From Aquimarina sp. MAR_2010_214 (lineage in GTDB: Bacteria > Bacteroidota > Bacteroidia > Flavobacteriales > Flavobacteriaceae), in the NCBI RefSeq assembly GCF_002846555.1, contig NZ_PJMS01000001.1, positions 5,673,501 through 5,737,500 of the forward strand: DNA of 64,000 bases, read 5' to 3'. Position 1 is the stretch's first letter, and each line of letters opens with the position of its first letter. This document shows positions 62,807 to 64,000 of this stretch, piece after piece. The notes under the pieces are model-generated. The model worked only from the letters and a program-made list of their open reading frames with translations. It made no database searches and had not been told where the DNA came from. Made by a program: the position numbers and the translations under genes.

Positions 62807-64000
62807 GTGAAAGAGCATTATGATATTGTAATTATCGGAAGTGGTTTAGGTGGTTTAGTTTCTGCTATCATTTTAGCCAAAGAAGGCTATAGTGTATGTG
62901 TGTTAGAAAAAAATAATCAATACGGTGGAAATTTACAAACCTTTGTAAGAGACAAAACTATTTTTGATACAGGAGTACACTATATTGGTGGCCTTTCTGA
63001 AGGACAAAATCTATATCAGTATTTTAAATACATTAATATCGTTGATGATTTAAAATTAAAAAAACTTGATGAAGACGGTTTTGATATCATAACTTTTGAA
63101 GGTGATGAAAAAGAATACAAGCATGCTCAAGGGTATAAAAACTTTATAAAAGTTTTAGTCAATCAATTCCCAGAAGAGGAAGAAGCCATTAGAACCTATT
63201 GTGATAAATTAAAAGAAACATGTCGTAAATTTCCACTTTATCAGTTAAAACAGGGTAAGCCTTACTTTGATGATAGTGAAATTTTTTCGCTTAATGCGAA
63301 ATCTTACATCAATTCCCTTACTGATAATAAAAAACTACAAGGAGTTCTTGCAGGAACAAATTATTTATATGCTGGAGATAGTGATCGCACCCCTTTTTAT
63401 GTACATGCATTATGCATTAATTCATACATCGAAAGCTCATACCGATGTATCAATGGTGGGAGTCAGATTACAAAAGTTTTAATCAAAAGATTAAAAGAAC
63501 ATGGTGGAGAAACATACAAACACCACGAGGTTACTAAATTTGGATTTGATGACAAAAAAATCAGTTCGGTCATATGTAAAAACGGTAAAGAAATAAAAGG
63601 AGACTTATTTATTTCTAATATTGAACCAAAACTTACTTTAAAGCTAGCAGGAGAGGATAAATTTAGAAAATCTTATGCCAATCGAGTACATAAGATTGAA
63701 AGCACAATCGCCGCTTTTACACTATATATCGTACTAAAACCAAACACTTTTGCTTATCAAAACAAAAATTTCTATCATTTTAATCATCCAGATAGAGTTT
63801 GGGATACACAAAGTTATACTCAGGAAAGTTGGCCAGAAGGATATATGATGACTATGGGGATTAATAAAAACACAGATGAATATGGAGATAGTATTGCTGT
63901 AATGACATATATGCGCTATGAAGAAGTTGAACCCTGGGAAAACACATTTAATACGGTAGCTAATAAAAATGAAAGAGGGCAAACCTATGAAGAATTTAAA
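62807..64000 (+). CDS. FAD-dependent oxidoreductase, phytoene desaturase / retinol saturase-like (3' end outside)
   Basis: The first 398 codons of a flavoprotein, starting at GTG; an in-frame stop 7 codons upstream excludes a longer start. The FAD motif DIVIIGSGLGGLVSAIILAK is followed by VCVLEKNNQYGGNLQTFV and FDTGVHYIGGLSEGQNLYQY. This matches the CrtI-like group of carotenoid desaturases and all-trans-retinol 13,14-reductase-like proteins. Such genes recur in flexirubin clusters and may reduce or desaturate the polyene or the DAR precursor; DAR aromatisation also requires an oxidation. It is separated from the transporter gene by 142 bases with a hairpin. Confidence 0.85.
   Translation, partial: MKEHYDIVIIGSGLGGLVSAIILAKEGYSVCVLEKNNQYGGNLQTFVRDKTIFDTGVHYIGGLSEGQNLYQYFKYINIVDDLKLKKLDEDGFDIITFEGDEKEYKHAQGYKNFIKVLVNQFPEEEEAIRTYCDKLKETCRKFPLYQLKQGKPYFDDSEIFSLNAKSYINSLTDNKKLQGVLAGTNYLYAGDSDRTPFYVHALCINSYIESSYRCINGGSQITKVLIKRLKEHGGETYKHHEVTKFGFDDKKISSVICKNGKEIKGDLFISNIEPKLTLKLAGEDKFRKSYANRVHKIESTIAAFTLYIVLKPNTFAYQNKNFYHFNHPDRVWDTQSYTQESWPEGYMMTMGINKNTDEYGDSIAVMTYMRYEEVEPWENTFNTVANKNERGQTYEEFK

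Overview
The window is chromosomal DNA from a member of the Bacteroidota, most likely a marine Flavobacteriaceae species. The evidence is the low GC content, start regions with almost no Shine-Dalgarno sequences, TAnnTTTG-type -7 promoter elements, a secreted protease with a type IX secretion tail, a PorE-like OmpA protein, and a flexirubin-type pigment cluster with a tyrosine ammonia-lyase closely resembling the Flavobacterium johnsoniae enzyme. I saw no rRNA, tRNA, insertion sequence, CRISPR array or phage gene.

Region 1 (1-9.8 kb, minus strand) is a phenylacetate (aerobic, CoA-epoxide) degradation operon. In transcription order it runs TetR regulator, paaE, paaA, paaB, paaC, paaD, a VOC-fold protein, paaG, paaH, paaI, paaJ and paaZ (cut by the left edge). 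A palindrome lies between the -33 and -7 elements in front of paaE and is the likely operator of the TetR protein. Two intergenic gaps in this operon carry copies of the same AT-rich sequence.

Region 2 (10-35 kb) is mostly core and general genes: a META-domain lipoprotein, a lysyl-endopeptidase-like secreted protease, phenylalanine hydroxylase, a GSCFA protein, alaS, an M23 peptidase, a CapA-like protein, a MerR regulator, der, a choice-of-anchor I lipoprotein, era, a PorE-like OmpA protein, an alanine/glycine:cation symporter, a TrmH-type methyltransferase, an N-acetylmuramidase, an unrecognised secreted protein, and a two-gene LytS/LytTR signalling system. A 600-base stretch (29683-30284) has no recognisable gene.

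Region 3 (34.9 kb to the right edge) is a large flexirubin-type (aryl polyene plus dialkylresorcinol) gene cluster. A halogenase-like flavoenzyme points left. Tyrosine ammonia-lyase and about 25 further genes point right from a well-formed promoter with an inverted repeat over it. TAL would supply the 4-coumarate starter. Ketosynthases, two ACPs, a ketoreductase and three hot-dog dehydratases would extend the polyene. DarA and DarB would make the dialkylresorcinol. A BtrH-like papain-fold protein is my best candidate for the ester-forming acyltransferase. An ABC-2 transporter, LolA-like carrier, lipoprotein, small beta-barrel and an MMPL/acyltransferase fusion would handle transport and membrane placement. 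Phenylalanine hydroxylase in region 2 could feed tyrosine into this pathway. No aryl-CoA/ACP ligase is visible; the cluster continues beyond the right edge.
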